The notes under the pieces are model-generated. The model was not told where the DNA came from. It searched no databases and saw only the letters and a program-made list of their open reading frames with translations. The position numbers and the translations under genes are program-made. This document shows, one piece after another, positions 28,532 through 39,821 of a DNA stretch of 64,000 nt (position 1 is the first letter of the stretch; each line of letters begins with the position of its first letter). The DNA comes from Deltaproteobacteria bacterium. GTDB lineage: Bacteria > Myxococcota_A > UBA9042 > PHBI01. The DNA lies in the NCBI GenBank assembly GCA_020632715.1, contig JACKFA010000003.1, positions 434,001 through 498,000 on the forward strand, written 5' to 3'.

Positions 28532-28725
28532 GGGTCTCCGGGACGGGCGACGCTGTGCATGGTGAGCCGTTCGGCCGGCTCGACGCAACCGCTCCGCGGC
28601 CGCGCCGCGTGGACGGCGCGGAATCCGTCGGGGATCCGGGCGTGTTGGGTGGGCGAACGGTGCCTGGACCGCCGCGCCAGGGCAACGAAAGGTGTCAAGA
28701 CAGTCGCCGTACCCACCGTTCTAGC

Positions 28726-28753
28726 TTGCAACGAGCGGCGCAACACGAATACT
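28726..28753 (+). promoter_or_regulatory. Possible promoter of the rimI-thiE-prmC unit
   Basis: TTGCAA at 28726-28731 and AATACT at 28748-28753 with a 16-base spacer, in the only relatively AT-rich part of the 291-base gap 28532-28822. Both hexamers are imperfect. Nothing else was recognised in this gap. Confidence 0.35.
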
Positions 28754-28822
28754 CAGACCCGAGCTGGGCACGCGGGAGCCGAGACACCACCCGGCGGCCG
28801 CCGGTGCCCGAGAGACAGGCTA

Positions 28823-29320
28823 GTGGGGCAGCACCTGCGCATCGACGTCATGACGGAGGACGACCTCGGGTCGGTCCTCGCGATTGAGCGTCAGTCCTTC
28901 GACGACCCATGGCCGGCCGAGGTCTTTCGCGCCGAGCTGCGTCACTCGTGGTCGCATTGCCACGTGCTGCGCGGCGAGGCCGCCGCGGTCGTCGGCTACG
29001 TCGTCTTCTGGGCCGTGGCCGACGAGGTGCACCTGCTCAACGTCGCGGTCGACCCGAAGGTGCGCCACCAGCACCTCGGGCGGAAGCTCGTCGACTACCT
29101 CTCGGCCTTCGCGGCCGAGCACGAGGCGCGCTTCGTGACGCTCGAGGTCCGCCGCTCGAACACCGCCGCCATCGCGCTCTACGAGAGCGCGGGCTTCCGC
29201 TCGGTCGGCGTGCGCCCGCGCTACTACGCCAACAACGACGAGGACGCCGTCGTCATGCTCCTCGACCTCGGCTCGACGAGCCAGGTCGGGAAGCTCCCCG
29301 GGCGGGAGTCGGGTGCCTGA
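28823..29320 (+). CDS. rimI: GNAT N-acetyltransferase, RimI-like
   Basis: About 165 residues from a GTG at 28823; an ATG at 28850 is the alternative and would cost nine residues. RimI features: LAIERQSFDDPWPAEVF, the central strand EVHLLNVAVDP, the acetyl-CoA loop VRHQHLGRKL, then TLEVRRSNTAAIALYESAGF and RPRYYANNDEDAVVM. RimI acetylates the N-terminal Ala of ribosomal protein S18. These motifs match it better than general GNATs. Overlaps thiE by eight bases and probably heads a unit including thiE and prmC. Confidence 0.9.
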   Translation: MGQHLRIDVMTEDDLGSVLAIERQSFDDPWPAEVFRAELRHSWSHCHVLRGEAAAVVGYVVFWAVADEVHLLNVAVDPKVRHQHLGRKLVDYLSAFAAEHEARFVTLEVRRSNTAAIALYESAGFRSVGVRPRYYANNDEDAVVMLLDLGSTSQVGKLPGRESGA

Positions 29321-29978
29321 GGCGCTCCCGCAGGGGCTCTACCCGATCCTCTCGGACAACGTCGTCCCGCCGCGCGAGCTCCCCGCCGCGGCGCGCGCCG
29401 TCGCCGAGGCGGGCGTCGGCGTCATGCAGCTCCGCCTGAAGGAGCTCCCCGATCGCGAGCGCCTCACCGCGCACCGCGCCGTCCTCGCGGCCCTCGGCGA
29501 CCTCCCCTGGCGCGGCGTGCTCGTCATCGACGACCGCGCGGACCTCGCGCTCGTCGCGCGCGTCGACGCCCCCGCGGGGCTCCGCGTCGGCCTCCACGTC
29601 GGGCAGGACGACCTCCCCGCCCGCGCCGCCCGCGAGCTCGTCGGCCCCGACGTGCTCCTCGGCCTCTCGACCCACGATCTCGCCCAGGTGGAGGCCGCGC
29701 GCGCGCTGCCGGTCGACTACCTCGGCTTCGGCCCGCTCTTCGCGACCACGACGAAGGCCCGCCACGACCCGACCGTCGGCCTCGACGGCCTCGCGGCCGC
29801 CTGCCGCGCCGCGCGCGACCTCCCGATCGTCGCGATCGGCGGGATCGGGCTCGACATCGTCGCCCGAGTGCGCGAAGCCGGGGCCCACGGCGTCGCGGTC
29901 GCGAGCGCGCTCTTCGGCGGTCCGGCCGACGGGCTCGTCGCGCGCGCCCGCGCCGCGCACGAAGGGATGTTCCCGTGA
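29313..29978 (+). CDS. thiE: Thiamine phosphate synthase
   Basis: 221 residues, GTG start overlapping rimI. TIM-barrel motifs of ThiE: MQLRLKELP (pyrimidine/pyrophosphate strand), VIDDRADLAL, LHVGQDDLP, GLSTHDLAQVEAA, DYLGFGPLFATTTK and IVAIGGIGLD. It couples HMP-PP and thiazole phosphate to thiamine phosphate. Between IDDRADLAL and HVGQDDLP the sequence is slightly longer than usual (ARVDAPAGLRVG). No other thi gene is nearby and no THI-box was recognised. Its stop overlaps the prmC start (GTGA). Confidence 0.93.
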   Translation: MPEALPQGLYPILSDNVVPPRELPAAARAVAEAGVGVMQLRLKELPDRERLTAHRAVLAALGDLPWRGVLVIDDRADLALVARVDAPAGLRVGLHVGQDDLPARAARELVGPDVLLGLSTHDLAQVEAARALPVDYLGFGPLFATTTKARHDPTVGLDGLAAACRAARDLPIVAIGGIGLDIVARVREAGAHGVAVASALFGGPADGLVARARAAHEGMFP

Positions 29979-30877
29979 GCGACACCTGGACCCTCCTCGC
30001 CGCGCTCCAGTGGACCGCCGGCTTCTTCGAGAAGCAGGGCGTCCCCTCGCCGCGCCTCGACGCCGAGGTCCTCCTCGGCCACGTGCTCTCGCTCCCGCGG
30101 ATCCAGCTCTACGCGCAGTACGACCGGCCCCTCGTGCCGAGCGAGCGCCACGACTACCGCGAGCTCGTGAAGCGGCGCGCGGCCGGCGAGCCCGTGCAGT
30201 ACCTCGTGGGCGCCCAGGAGTTCTGGTCGCTCCCGTTCGCGGTCGAGCGGGGCGTCCTCATCCCGCGGCCGGACACCGAGGTCCTCGTGGAGGAGGCGGT
30301 CGCCTTCGCGAAGGAGCGCGCCGCGGCGGGCGTCCCCGTGGCGCGGGTGGCCGACGTCGGCACCGGGAGCGGCGCCATCGCGGTCGCGCTCGCCCATGAG
30401 CTCGAAGGGGCCGAGGTCTTCGCCACGGACATCGCCGACGTCCCGCTCCGGCTCGCGCCCGCGAACGCGGCGGCGAACGGCGTCGGCGAGCGCGTGCGCG
30501 TCCTCCGCGGGGCCGGCCTCCTCCCGGCCTGGGACGCGGCCGAGCGGCGCCCCTTCCAGATCGTCGCCTCGAACCCGCCCTACATCCGCGCCGCGGACTA
30601 CGCGGGCCTCATGCGCGAGGTGCGCGACCACGAGCCGCGCGAGGCCCTCGTCGCCGGCGCAGACGGCCTCGACGTCGTGCGCGCCCTCGTCCGCGAGGTC
30701 GCGACCCCCGGCGTCCTCGACCCGGCGGGCGCGCGCGTCCTCATCGAGATCGGCGACCGCGACCAGGCGGAGCGCACCGCAGAGATGTTGACGAACGCGG
30801 GCTTGTCGGGCGCCCGGATACGCGACGACTACGCTGGGCGGCCGCGCGTTGTGGTAGCCGGGATTCAAACGGGCTAG
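29975..30877 (+). CDS. prmC: Peptide chain release factor N5-glutamine methyltransferase
   Basis: 300 residues. The helical N-terminal domain (PSPRLDAEVLLGHVL) and YLVGAQEFWSLPFAV are followed by LIPRPDTEVLVE. The SAM motif is VADVGTGSGAIAVALA and the catalytic motif is ASNPPYI. It methylates the GGQ glutamine of release factors. The end, RDDYAGRPRVVVAG, is the typical family C terminus. Only ten bases separate it from the cyclase gene, although a separate promoter-like element overlaps its end. Confidence 0.96.
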   Translation: MSDTWTLLAALQWTAGFFEKQGVPSPRLDAEVLLGHVLSLPRIQLYAQYDRPLVPSERHDYRELVKRRAAGEPVQYLVGAQEFWSLPFAVERGVLIPRPDTEVLVEEAVAFAKERAAAGVPVARVADVGTGSGAIAVALAHELEGAEVFATDIADVPLRLAPANAAANGVGERVRVLRGAGLLPAWDAAERRPFQIVASNPPYIRAADYAGLMREVRDHEPREALVAGADGLDVVRALVREVATPGVLDPAGARVLIEIGDRDQAERTAEMLTNAGLSGARIRDDYAGRPRVVVAGIQTG

Positions 30878-30880
30878 AGT
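30875..30880 (+). promoter_or_regulatory. Candidate -10 element for the adenylate cyclase gene
   Basis: TAGAGT seven bases before the ATG at 30888, across the end of prmC. The -10 to ATG distance is the same as at 3753 and 7689. No convincing -35; it could also be chance. Confidence 0.3.
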
Positions 30881-30887
30881 AGGCCGC

Positions 30888-32528
30888 ATGCCCAAGCTCA
30901 TCGTTCAGCTCGGGGGTGGTCGCTTCCGCGAGTATGAGCTCGGCCGGACCAACAGCATCGGCCGCCACCCCGACCAGGACATCGGCGTCATGGACGCCCT
31001 CGTGTCGAAGGAGCACCTCGTCCTCGAGCTGCTCGCCGGCGAGTGGTTCCTCCGCGACCTCGACAGCCGCAACGGCACCTGGCTGAACGGCGAGCGCGTG
31101 CGCGGCCGCGTGCGCATCCAGAACAACGATCGCGTGAAGATCGGCACCACGCACATGGTGTTCATCAACCGCGACGGCTCGCAGCGGAGCGATCACACCG
31201 TCACCATCGGCGACAGCCTCGAGTCGTCGATCTACGGCTCGCTCTACCGCGAGTCGGCCGAGGAGTTCCTCCCGGTCGACCTCATCCCGAACGAGGAGAC
31301 GCTCCGGCGCGACTACGAGAAGCTGCGCCTCGCGAGCCGCCTCCACCGCGAGATCGCGTTCGACGTCCGCCTCGATCAGCTGCTCCCGCGCATCCTCGAC
31401 CACCTCTTCGGCCTCTTCAAGGCGGACCGCGGCGTCATCCTCCTCGCCGAGGTCGGCGGGCAGCTCACGCCGCGCGCCGTGAAGGTGCGCGGGCGCGCCG
31501 AGTCGAGCGAGTCCATCTCGCTCTCGCAGACCATCCTGAACAAGGTGCTCGCGGAGCGGGCGGCGGTGCTGACGCGCGACGCGCAGCTCGACGACCGCTT
31601 CCACAAGGCGCAGAGCGTCATCATCCAGGGGATCCGCTCGACGATGTGCGTGCCGCTCTTGTCGCGCACGAACAGCGTCATCGGCGTCATCCACCTCGAC
31701 TCGCTGCTCGTGGCCAACGCCTTCACCGAGAAGGATCTCGGGATGCTCCAGGCGGTCGCGCAGCAGGCGGGCATCGCCATCGAGAACTCGCGCCTCGTCG
31801 AGGAGATCGAGCGCGAGGCGGTCACGCGGCAGAAGTTCGAGAAGATGCTGTCGCCGAACCTCGTCGAGCGCGTCGTCAAGGGCGAGCTCGAGATCAAGAA
31901 GGGCGGCGAGCTGCGCCCCGTCACCGTCATGTTCACCGACATCCGCGGCTTCACCGAGCTCGCCGAGAAGCAGCCTCCGAAGGAGGTCGTGCGGATGTTG
32001 AACGAGTACTTCGAGCTCCTCGTCGACATCGTGTTCGACTTCGACGGCACCCTCGACAAGTTCATCGGCGACGCGCTCATGGCCATCTGGGGCGCCCCGG
32101 TCGAGGACGCGAACATGGCGCAGAAGGCCGTGCAGTGCGCGGTCGAGATGCAGCGGAGCCTCGAGCGCTTCAACACGCTCCGGCGCCTCGACGGCAAGAT
32201 GCCCATCCACACGGGCATCGGCATCGACATGGGCGAGTGCGTGCTCGGGTACATGGGCTCCTCGAAGACGATGAGCTTCACGGCGGTCGGCCCGACGGTG
32301 AACCTCGCGAGCCGGCTGTGCGCGTCCGCGCGATCGGGAGAGATCCTCATCAGCGAGACGGCCTACGACGCGTCGCACAACGTGGTGCGCGCGGCGAAGC
32401 GGAAGCCGTTGACCCTGAAGGGGATCTCGAACCCGGTGACGGCGTGGTCGGTGGTGGCGGCGCACTACAGCCCCATCCCGACCGAGGAGCGCCCCATCGA
32501 CGACTTCGGGCCGCTCCCCGAGACCTGA
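30888..32528 (+). CDS. FHA-GAF-class III adenylate cyclase
   Basis: 546 residues in three parts. An N-terminal FHA domain (about 1-95; SIGRHPDQDI, DLDSRNGTWLNG) should bind phosphothreonine. A GAF domain (about 155-305) ends in VAQQAGIAIENSRL. The catalytic domain (about 340-520) has metal aspartates Asp351 in FTDIRGF and Asp395 in FIGDALMAIWG. Lys391 and the TVNLASRL region fit adenylate rather than guanylate specificity. It is probably a cytoplasmic cAMP producer controlled by protein phosphorylation and a GAF ligand. Fits with a Ser/Thr kinase 9 kb away; a direct link is speculative. Confidence 0.93.
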   Translation: MPKLIVQLGGGRFREYELGRTNSIGRHPDQDIGVMDALVSKEHLVLELLAGEWFLRDLDSRNGTWLNGERVRGRVRIQNNDRVKIGTTHMVFINRDGSQRSDHTVTIGDSLESSIYGSLYRESAEEFLPVDLIPNEETLRRDYEKLRLASRLHREIAFDVRLDQLLPRILDHLFGLFKADRGVILLAEVGGQLTPRAVKVRGRAESSESISLSQTILNKVLAERAAVLTRDAQLDDRFHKAQSVIIQGIRSTMCVPLLSRTNSVIGVIHLDSLLVANAFTEKDLGMLQAVAQQAGIAIENSRLVEEIEREAVTRQKFEKMLSPNLVERVVKGELEIKKGGELRPVTVMFTDIRGFTELAEKQPPKEVVRMLNEYFELLVDIVFDFDGTLDKFIGDALMAIWGAPVEDANMAQKAVQCAVEMQRSLERFNTLRRLDGKMPIHTGIGIDMGECVLGYMGSSKTMSFTAVGPTVNLASRLCASARSGEILISETAYDASHNVVRAAKRKPLTLKGISNPVTAWSVVAAHYSPIPTEERPIDDFGPLPET

Positions 32529-32731
32529 GCGGCCGCGCGGCGATGGCGGGCGTCGAGGACGGCCCGCGGGTGGTGACGCAGGCGGCGACGCGGTGACCAC
32601 CCGACCCGGGTACAACCCTGCGCGACCGCGACGGCCGTGGCTTCTTGCCAGAATCCCAAACTCGCGGACTATGGGCCCGTGACCGGGGTAGTCACCCGGG
32701 AGCAGTCCCGCAGCCATCGAGGAACATCATT

Positions 32732-33145
32732 ATGTTGAAGGGTTTCAAGGCGTTCATCCTACGCGGCAACGTCGTCGATCTGGCCGTAGCGGTCATCATC
32801 GGCGGCGCGTTCGGCGCCATCGTGAAGTCGCTCGTCGAGGACGTCATCACGCCGCTCATCGGCATGATCGTCGGCAAGCCCGACTTCTCGAGCATCATCA
32901 TCGGCGGCACGATGGGCGCTGATGGGAAGGTCGAGGGCGGCATCATGATCGGGAACTTCCTGAACGCGACCATCAACTTCCTGCTCGTCGCGGCCGCCGT
33001 GTACTTCGTCATCGTCATCCCGATGAAGCGCATCATGGAGCGGAAGAAGGCCGAGGAGGCCGCCCCCGCGCCGGCCGCGCCGCCGCCGCCGAGCGAGGAG
33101 GTGCTCCTCCTCCGCGAGATCCGCGACAACCTCAAGAAGGCCTGA
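32732..33145 (+). CDS. mscL: Large-conductance mechanosensitive channel
   Basis: 137 residues from the ATG at 32732, preceded by GAGGAA. MscL signature: LKGFKAFILRGNVVDLAVAV at the start, then AFGAIVKSLVEDVITPLIG in TM1 and NATINFLLVAAAVYFVIVIP in TM2. The C-terminal charged helix (SEEVLLLREIRDNLKKA) is complete. It forms a homopentameric inner-membrane channel that opens under osmotic downshock. TTGCCA at 32645-32650 followed by ACTATG could be its promoter. A palindrome terminates it. Confidence 0.97.
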   Translation: MLKGFKAFILRGNVVDLAVAVIIGGAFGAIVKSLVEDVITPLIGMIVGKPDFSSIIIGGTMGADGKVEGGIMIGNFLNATINFLLVAAAVYFVIVIPMKRIMERKKAEEAAPAPAAPPPPSEEVLLLREIRDNLKKA

Positions 33146-33166
33146 GCGCCGTCGTGAGTGACTGAC

Positions 33167-33194
33167 GAAGAGGGAGCCCGCGGGCTCCCTCTTC
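33167..33194. terminator. Bidirectional terminator between mscL and the convergent surface-protein gene
   Basis: A perfect 28-base palindrome: 14-base arms GAAGAGGGAGCCCG and its complement with no spacer. In RNA the central bases form the loop. Placed 21 bases after mscL and 60 bases after the convergent gene. Confidence 0.75.
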
Positions 33195-33253
33195 TCGTCT
33201 CGGGGGGCGGCGAGGAGCGGGGCAGCGCCTGCGTGAGCGCCCGCGCGACCCCG

Positions 33254-34292
33254 TCAGAAGTACCAGAGCGTCTCGAAGGCGAGCTGCGGGAAGAACAGCA
33301 CGGTGTCGAGGTTGTCCTGGTCGAGCGGGGTCACGAAGGCGACGCCGGCGAAGAGGTCGAGGTGGCGCGTCGGGGCCCAGGAGAGGCCGACGTCGACGTG
33401 GATCGACTCCCCGAGGGCGTAGAGGGCGTCGAAGCCGCCGACGGAGACGTCGAAGCGCCCCTCGCTGTCGAAGGGGATGGTCATCCCGAGGCCGAGGACG
33501 GGGCTGAAGTCGGACTTCAGGCCGAACCAACGGGCCCGCATGTCGATGACCGGGTAGAGGAAGCCGACGCTCGCCTCGATGGCGAATCGCTCCTGGCTCA
33601 TCCAGCCGACGATGAGGGAGCCGGCGCCGTCGAAGCCGAAGCCGAGCCCCACGCCGAGGTCGCGGTTCCAGCGGTTGCCGGCGTCGGGCGGGGGGCCGGT
33701 CGGCTCGGGGGGCTCCGGGGGCGGCGTGTGCTCGTGGTGCGGCTTCGGCGGGTTCTCGCCCGGGAGGCGCTTCGGCGGCGGCGTCGCGCCCGGCGGGAGG
33801 CCGGTCTTCATGCGGGTCGCGAAGGCGGGGTCGTCGAGGAGGCGCGGGTCGAGGTCGGCGGCCTGCTCCCAGCGCTTCTTCGCGGTGTCCGCGCCCATCG
33901 CGGCGAGCTTGTCGCCGAGGGCGAGGTACGCCTCGGCGCAGACGGCGCGGACGACGATCGGGAGCGGCTCGTCCGCGGCGCGGAGGCCGCGCTCCTCGCA
34001 GAGGACGACGGCCGTGCCGGCGCGCTCGTGATCGAGGTGGTCGCGGAGCGTCGCGAGGAGCGCGGCGTCGGACGGGGTGAGCCCGGGCTCGGCAGGCGCG
34101 GGCGCGGGCTCCGTCGGCGTGGGCGCGGGCTCGGTCGGCGTAGGCGCGGGCTCCGTCGGCGTAGGCGCGGGCTCGGTCGGCGCGGGCGCGGGCTCGGTCG
34201 GCGGCGGCGTCGGCTCGGGGCCGGCGCGGCGGCGCGCGCCCCCCCCGGGGGGCGGCGGCGAGCAGGAGCAGGAGGGCGAGGACGCGCCTCAA
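33254..34292 (-). CDS. Surface/outer-membrane-like protein, apparently frameshifted
   Basis: Two reading frames together make one sensible protein of about 346 residues. A TTG at 34292, overlapping the tdk stop, opens a signal peptide (RRVLALLLLLAAAPRGG). After a C6G8 tract at 34239-34252 the coding frame changes to a proline-rich linker of TEPAPTP repeats, a helical region (LRDHLDHERAGTAVVLCEERG) and a C-terminal beta-rich domain with outer-membrane character (GVGLGFGFDG, EASVGFLYPV) ending in FETLWYF. Removing one base in the tract joins them. Either an assembly error, a real mutation or a slippage-controlled gene. The frame without a shift yields only Arg/Ala-rich nonsense. Confidence 0.7.
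34075..34215 (-). repeat. Pro/Glu/Thr coding repeat
   Basis: About seven near-identical 18-bp units (GGCGCGGGCTCGGTCGGC-like on the + strand) encode TEPAPT repeats in the linker of the surface-protein gene. Confidence 0.75.
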
Positions 34293-34939
34293 CCCGCGGG
34301 CTCCGGGTGGGGCGCCCCGGTCGGCGGCGCCTCGCGGCGGGCGCCCCCCGGCGACGCGCCGAGGTTCATGTCGAGCTGCCGCGCGAGCTCCGGCTCGAAG
34401 CAGCGCCGGCAGCGCGGCTCGTAGGTGTCCTGCGCGCCGACGAGGACGCGGTTGTCGCCCCCGAGGAGGCGCTGCGAGCGGTTCGCGGGCGCGCCGCAGC
34501 GCACGCACACCGCGAGCGTCTTCGTGACGTGCTCGGCGATCGCCATGATCTGCGGCATCGGCTCGAACGGCCGGCCGAGGTAGTCCTGGTCGAGCCCGGC
34601 GACGATGACGCGCTTGCCCTGGTTCGCGAGCTTGTCGACGACCTCGACGATGCCGCTGTCGAAGAACTGGACCTCGTCGACCCCGACGACCTCGGTGCGG
34701 TCGTCGACGAGCCGCAGGAGCTCCGCGCTCGACCCGACGACCTGCGCGTCGACGCGATCCTGCGTGTGGCTCGTGACGTGCTCCTTGCCGTAGCGGTCGT
34801 CGATCCCCGGCTTGAAGACCTGCACCCGCTGCCGCGCGATGTTCGCGCGACGGAGGCGGCGGATGAGCTCCTCGGTCTTGCCGGAGAACATGCTCCCGCA
34901 GATCACCTCGATCTGCCCGACGGTATAGCGCGCGTACAT
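34289..34939 (-). CDS. tdk: Thymidine kinase
   Basis: 216 residues. P-loop EVICGSMFSGKTEELIRR near the start, Walker B/lasso DEVQFFD, DQDYLGRPFEPMP, and two zinc Cys pairs (CVRCG, CRRCF). This is type II thymidine kinase, phosphorylating thymidine in the salvage pathway. The C terminus has about 20 extra disordered residues rich in Pro/Gly. Divergent from leuS; a TACCGT element nine bases before the ATG may be its -10. Confidence 0.96.
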   Translation of the reverse strand: MYARYTVGQIEVICGSMFSGKTEELIRRLRRANIARQRVQVFKPGIDDRYGKEHVTSHTQDRVDAQVVGSSAELLRLVDDRTEVVGVDEVQFFDSGIVEVVDKLANQGKRVIVAGLDQDYLGRPFEPMPQIMAIAEHVTKTLAVCVRCGAPANRSQRLLGGDNRVLVGAQDTYEPRCRRCFEPELARQLDMNLGASPGGARREAPPTGAPHPEPAG

Positions 34940-35040
34940 CGAGGACGCACGGTAGCAAGCCCGGCCGCTCTGGGGAAGCGTCCCGCGCGCGAGGCGGCGT
35001 CGCGCGCGCTCGGGGCGCGGGAGGCCCGCTCACCTCACGA

Positions 35041-35070
35041 TTGACGGCGCCCGGGGCCCGGTGGTCTAAG
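35041..35070 (+). promoter_or_regulatory. Probable promoter of leuS
   Basis: TTGACG at 35041-35046, an 18-base spacer and TCTAAG at 35065-35070, about 44 bases before the GTG start. It matches sigma-70 consensus well for so GC-rich a region. Confidence 0.6.
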
Positions 35071-35113
35071 ACCCGCTCGGGACCTGGTCCTCCGATGACG
35101 CTGGGGAGCGCGA

Positions 35114-37540
<2,427 letters not shown>

Positions 37541-37577
37541 CGCCGGGACCGGGACTGGTACGAGGACGCGGCGACGC

Positions 37578-38120
37578 ATGCACTTCACGGCCGAGACCCC
37601 CATCGCGTACCCGGCGCGCGTCGTCGTCGACACGATGATGAACCGGATGCACGACCTCGTCGTGCACCTGCCGAACGTCGAGAGCATCGACACGCAGCTC
37701 ATCGAGCCGCAGCCGGACGGCACGGTGAAGACCGTGCGCCACTGGCAGGGCACGGCGAAGTCGGTGCCGGCGGTGATGCGCCCGTTCGTGTCGCGGCGCT
37801 CGCTCGGCTGGATGGACTACGCGGTCTGGTATCCGGACGAGCTCCGCTGCGAGTGGCGGACGGTCTCCGACAGCGGCGATCTCACGGCCTGCAGCGGCAC
37901 GAACGCCTTCCGCGCGAGCGGCGACGGTTCTTCGTGCGTCATGGTCATCGACGGCGACTTCATCGTCCACGGCGAGCGCCTCCCGGGCGTCCCGGCGTTC
38001 ATGGGGCGGAAGATCGCGCCGACCATCGAGCGCATCGTGCTCTCCTTCATGAAGCCGAACTTCACGAGCTCGGCGGACGGGCTGAAGGCGCTCCTCGACT
38101 CGGAGCGCGGCGCGTCGTGA
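37578..38120 (+). CDS. DUF2505-like / START-fold protein
   Basis: 180 residues. The opening FTAETPIAYPARVV and the pattern of a lipid-transfer-like alpha/beta sandwich (WQGTAKSVPAVMRPF, VMVIDGDFIVHG, FMKPNFTSSADGLKALL) fit SRPBCC/START-type proteins such as DUF2505 or PRELI-like domains. It probably binds a hydrophobic ligand. No signal peptide. Follows leuS by 37 bases and overlaps the next gene (GTGA). Confidence 0.7.
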   Translation: MHFTAETPIAYPARVVVDTMMNRMHDLVVHLPNVESIDTQLIEPQPDGTVKTVRHWQGTAKSVPAVMRPFVSRRSLGWMDYAVWYPDELRCEWRTVSDSGDLTACSGTNAFRASGDGSSCVMVIDGDFIVHGERLPGVPAFMGRKIAPTIERIVLSFMKPNFTSSADGLKALLDSERGAS

Positions 38121-38560
38121 GCGAGGCGGCGCCGGCGTCTCCGCGGGTGGTCCGCCTCGAGGGGGCCGTCCTCGGCGCGGTCGGCGGGCCGGCGGCGGGC
38201 TTCGGCGCAGCGTACGCCGGGATCGGCGACACGCGCGCCGTCGCGTGGGCGTTCGCGATCGTGATCGGGGCGCTGCTCGGCGCGGTGAGCTATCCGGTGT
38301 TCGCGGCGGAGAGCGGCGCGCCGTATCGCCGTGGCGTCGGCTTCTCGGCGCTCTTCGCGTTCTCCGTGGCGCTCATCGCGGGCGCGTTCGCGGCCTTCCC
38401 GATGGGGTCCGTCGCGGGCGCCGTGGGCGGCGCGGTCGGGGGCGCGGTCGCCGCGCTGGCCGGGCGCCTCGAGCGCTTCATCGGGCCGTGGTCGCTCCTC
38501 GCGGCGCTCGCGCTCGGCGCGGGCGCGGGCCTCCTCGCCGTGGCATGGTGGACGGGATGA
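38117..38560 (+). CDS. Small integral membrane protein
   Basis: 147 residues with four hydrophobic helices rich in Gly and Ala (AVLGAVGGPAAGFGAAYAG, AWAFAIVIGALLGAVSYPVF, FSALFAFSVALIAGAFAAFP and LAALALGAGAGLLAVAWW). A GAVGGAVGGAVAAL glycine-zipper stretch lies between helices 3 and 4. Function unknown. It is coupled on both sides, to the START-fold gene and to aroC (ATGA). Confidence 0.72.
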   Translation: MSEAAPASPRVVRLEGAVLGAVGGPAAGFGAAYAGIGDTRAVAWAFAIVIGALLGAVSYPVFAAESGAPYRRGVGFSALFAFSVALIAGAFAAFPMGSVAGAVGGAVGGAVAALAGRLERFIGPWSLLAALALGAGAGLLAVAWWTG

Positions 38561-39651
38561 GCGGCAACACCTTCGGGCACCTCTTCCGCGTGACGACCTT
38601 CGGCGAGAGCCACGGCCCGGCGCTCGGCTGCGTCATCGATGGCTGCCCGCCGCGCCTCGCGCTCTCGGAGGACGACCTCCAGCCCGACCTCGACCGGCGC
38701 CGCCCGGGGCAGCACCGGCTCTCGACGGCGCGGAAGGAGGGGGACCGCGCGCGGATCCTCTCGGGGGTCGCCGACGGGCTCACGACGGGCACGCCCATCG
38801 CCGTCGTGATCGAGAACGAGGACGCCCGCCCGAAGGCGTACGACGAGATGGCGACGCTCTTCCGGCCGAGCCACGCGGACTACACCTACCAGGCGAAGTA
38901 CGGCCACCGCGCGCGCTCGGGGGGCGGGCGGGCGTCGGCGCGGGAGACGGCGGCGCGGGTCGCCGCGGGCGCGGTCGCGCGGAAGCTGCTCGCCGAGGCG
39001 CACGGCGTGTCCATCGTCGCGTGGGTCGAGCAGGTCGGAGATCTCGTCGCGCGCGTGGACGGCGAGGCGGTGACGCGCGAGGACGTCGCCGCGAGCGGGC
39101 CGATCCAGTGCCCGGACGCCGACGCGGCCGCGGCCATGACGGCGCTCATCGAGGCGGTCCGGAAGGACGGCGACACGGTCGGGGGGGTGATCCGCTGCGT
39201 CTGCACGGGCGTCCCGGCGGGGCTCGGCGATCCCGTGTTCGACAAGCTCGAGGCGCGCCTCGCGGCGGCGATGCTCGGCCTGCCGGCGGCGAAGGGCTTC
39301 GACGTGGGCTCGGGCTTCGCGGGCGTCGCGATGCGCGGGAGCGCGCACAACGATCCGTTCGCGATCGGGGAGGGCGGGCGCGTCGTCACGACCTCGAACC
39401 GATCCGGCGGGATCCAGGGGGGGATCGCGAACGGCATGCCGCTCGATTTTCGGGTGGCGTTCAAGCCCGTGGCGACCCACTTCAAGGCGCAGGAGACCGT
39501 CGACGAGGCCGGCCAGGCCGTCACCTTCCAGGCCAAGGGGCGCCACGATCCGTGCGTCGTGCCGCGCGCGGTGGTGATCGTCGAGGCGATGGCTGCGCTC
39601 GTGCTCGCGGACGCGTGGCTGCGGCAGCGCGCGGCGGTCGGCGGGGGCTGA
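38557..39651 (+). CDS. aroC: Chorismate synthase
   Basis: 364 residues. Signatures: TFGHLFRVTTFGESHGPALG, the second site RSGGGRASARETAARVA, and GGIQGGIANGMPLDFRV. It converts EPSP to chorismate with reduced FMN, the last step of the shikimate pathway. The length matches the family. Coupled to a membrane-protein gene; no other aro gene is near. Confidence 0.97.
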   Translation: MSGNTFGHLFRVTTFGESHGPALGCVIDGCPPRLALSEDDLQPDLDRRRPGQHRLSTARKEGDRARILSGVADGLTTGTPIAVVIENEDARPKAYDEMATLFRPSHADYTYQAKYGHRARSGGGRASARETAARVAAGAVARKLLAEAHGVSIVAWVEQVGDLVARVDGEAVTREDVAASGPIQCPDADAAAAMTALIEAVRKDGDTVGGVIRCVCTGVPAGLGDPVFDKLEARLAAAMLGLPAAKGFDVGSGFAGVAMRGSAHNDPFAIGEGGRVVTTSNRSGGIQGGIANGMPLDFRVAFKPVATHFKAQETVDEAGQAVTFQAKGRHDPCVVPRAVVIVEAMAALVLADAWLRQRAAVGGG

Positions 39652-39713
39652 CTCGGGGTCGCGCCGCGGGGCCGCGTGAGAGGCGGCCCGGTGAGCGCCT
39701 GATGGGCCGGTAT

Positions 39714-39743
39714 TTGACCCCGGGGAAGCGGCGGCCCTAGAAT
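39714..39743 (+). promoter_or_regulatory. Strong sigma-70 promoter of the Ser/Thr kinase gene
   Basis: TTGACC at 39714-39719, an 18-base spacer and TAGAAT at 39738-39743, in a locally AT-rich patch (AATTTTGTTC). It lies 79 bases before the kinase ATG and is one of the best promoter matches in the window. Confidence 0.7.
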
Positions 39744-39821
39744 TTTGTTCGACGGCCGCGTGCCCCACGGCGAATGGTGTTCAAGTGAGCGGTCCAAGAG
39801 ACCGACACGGCTCTAAGGACG

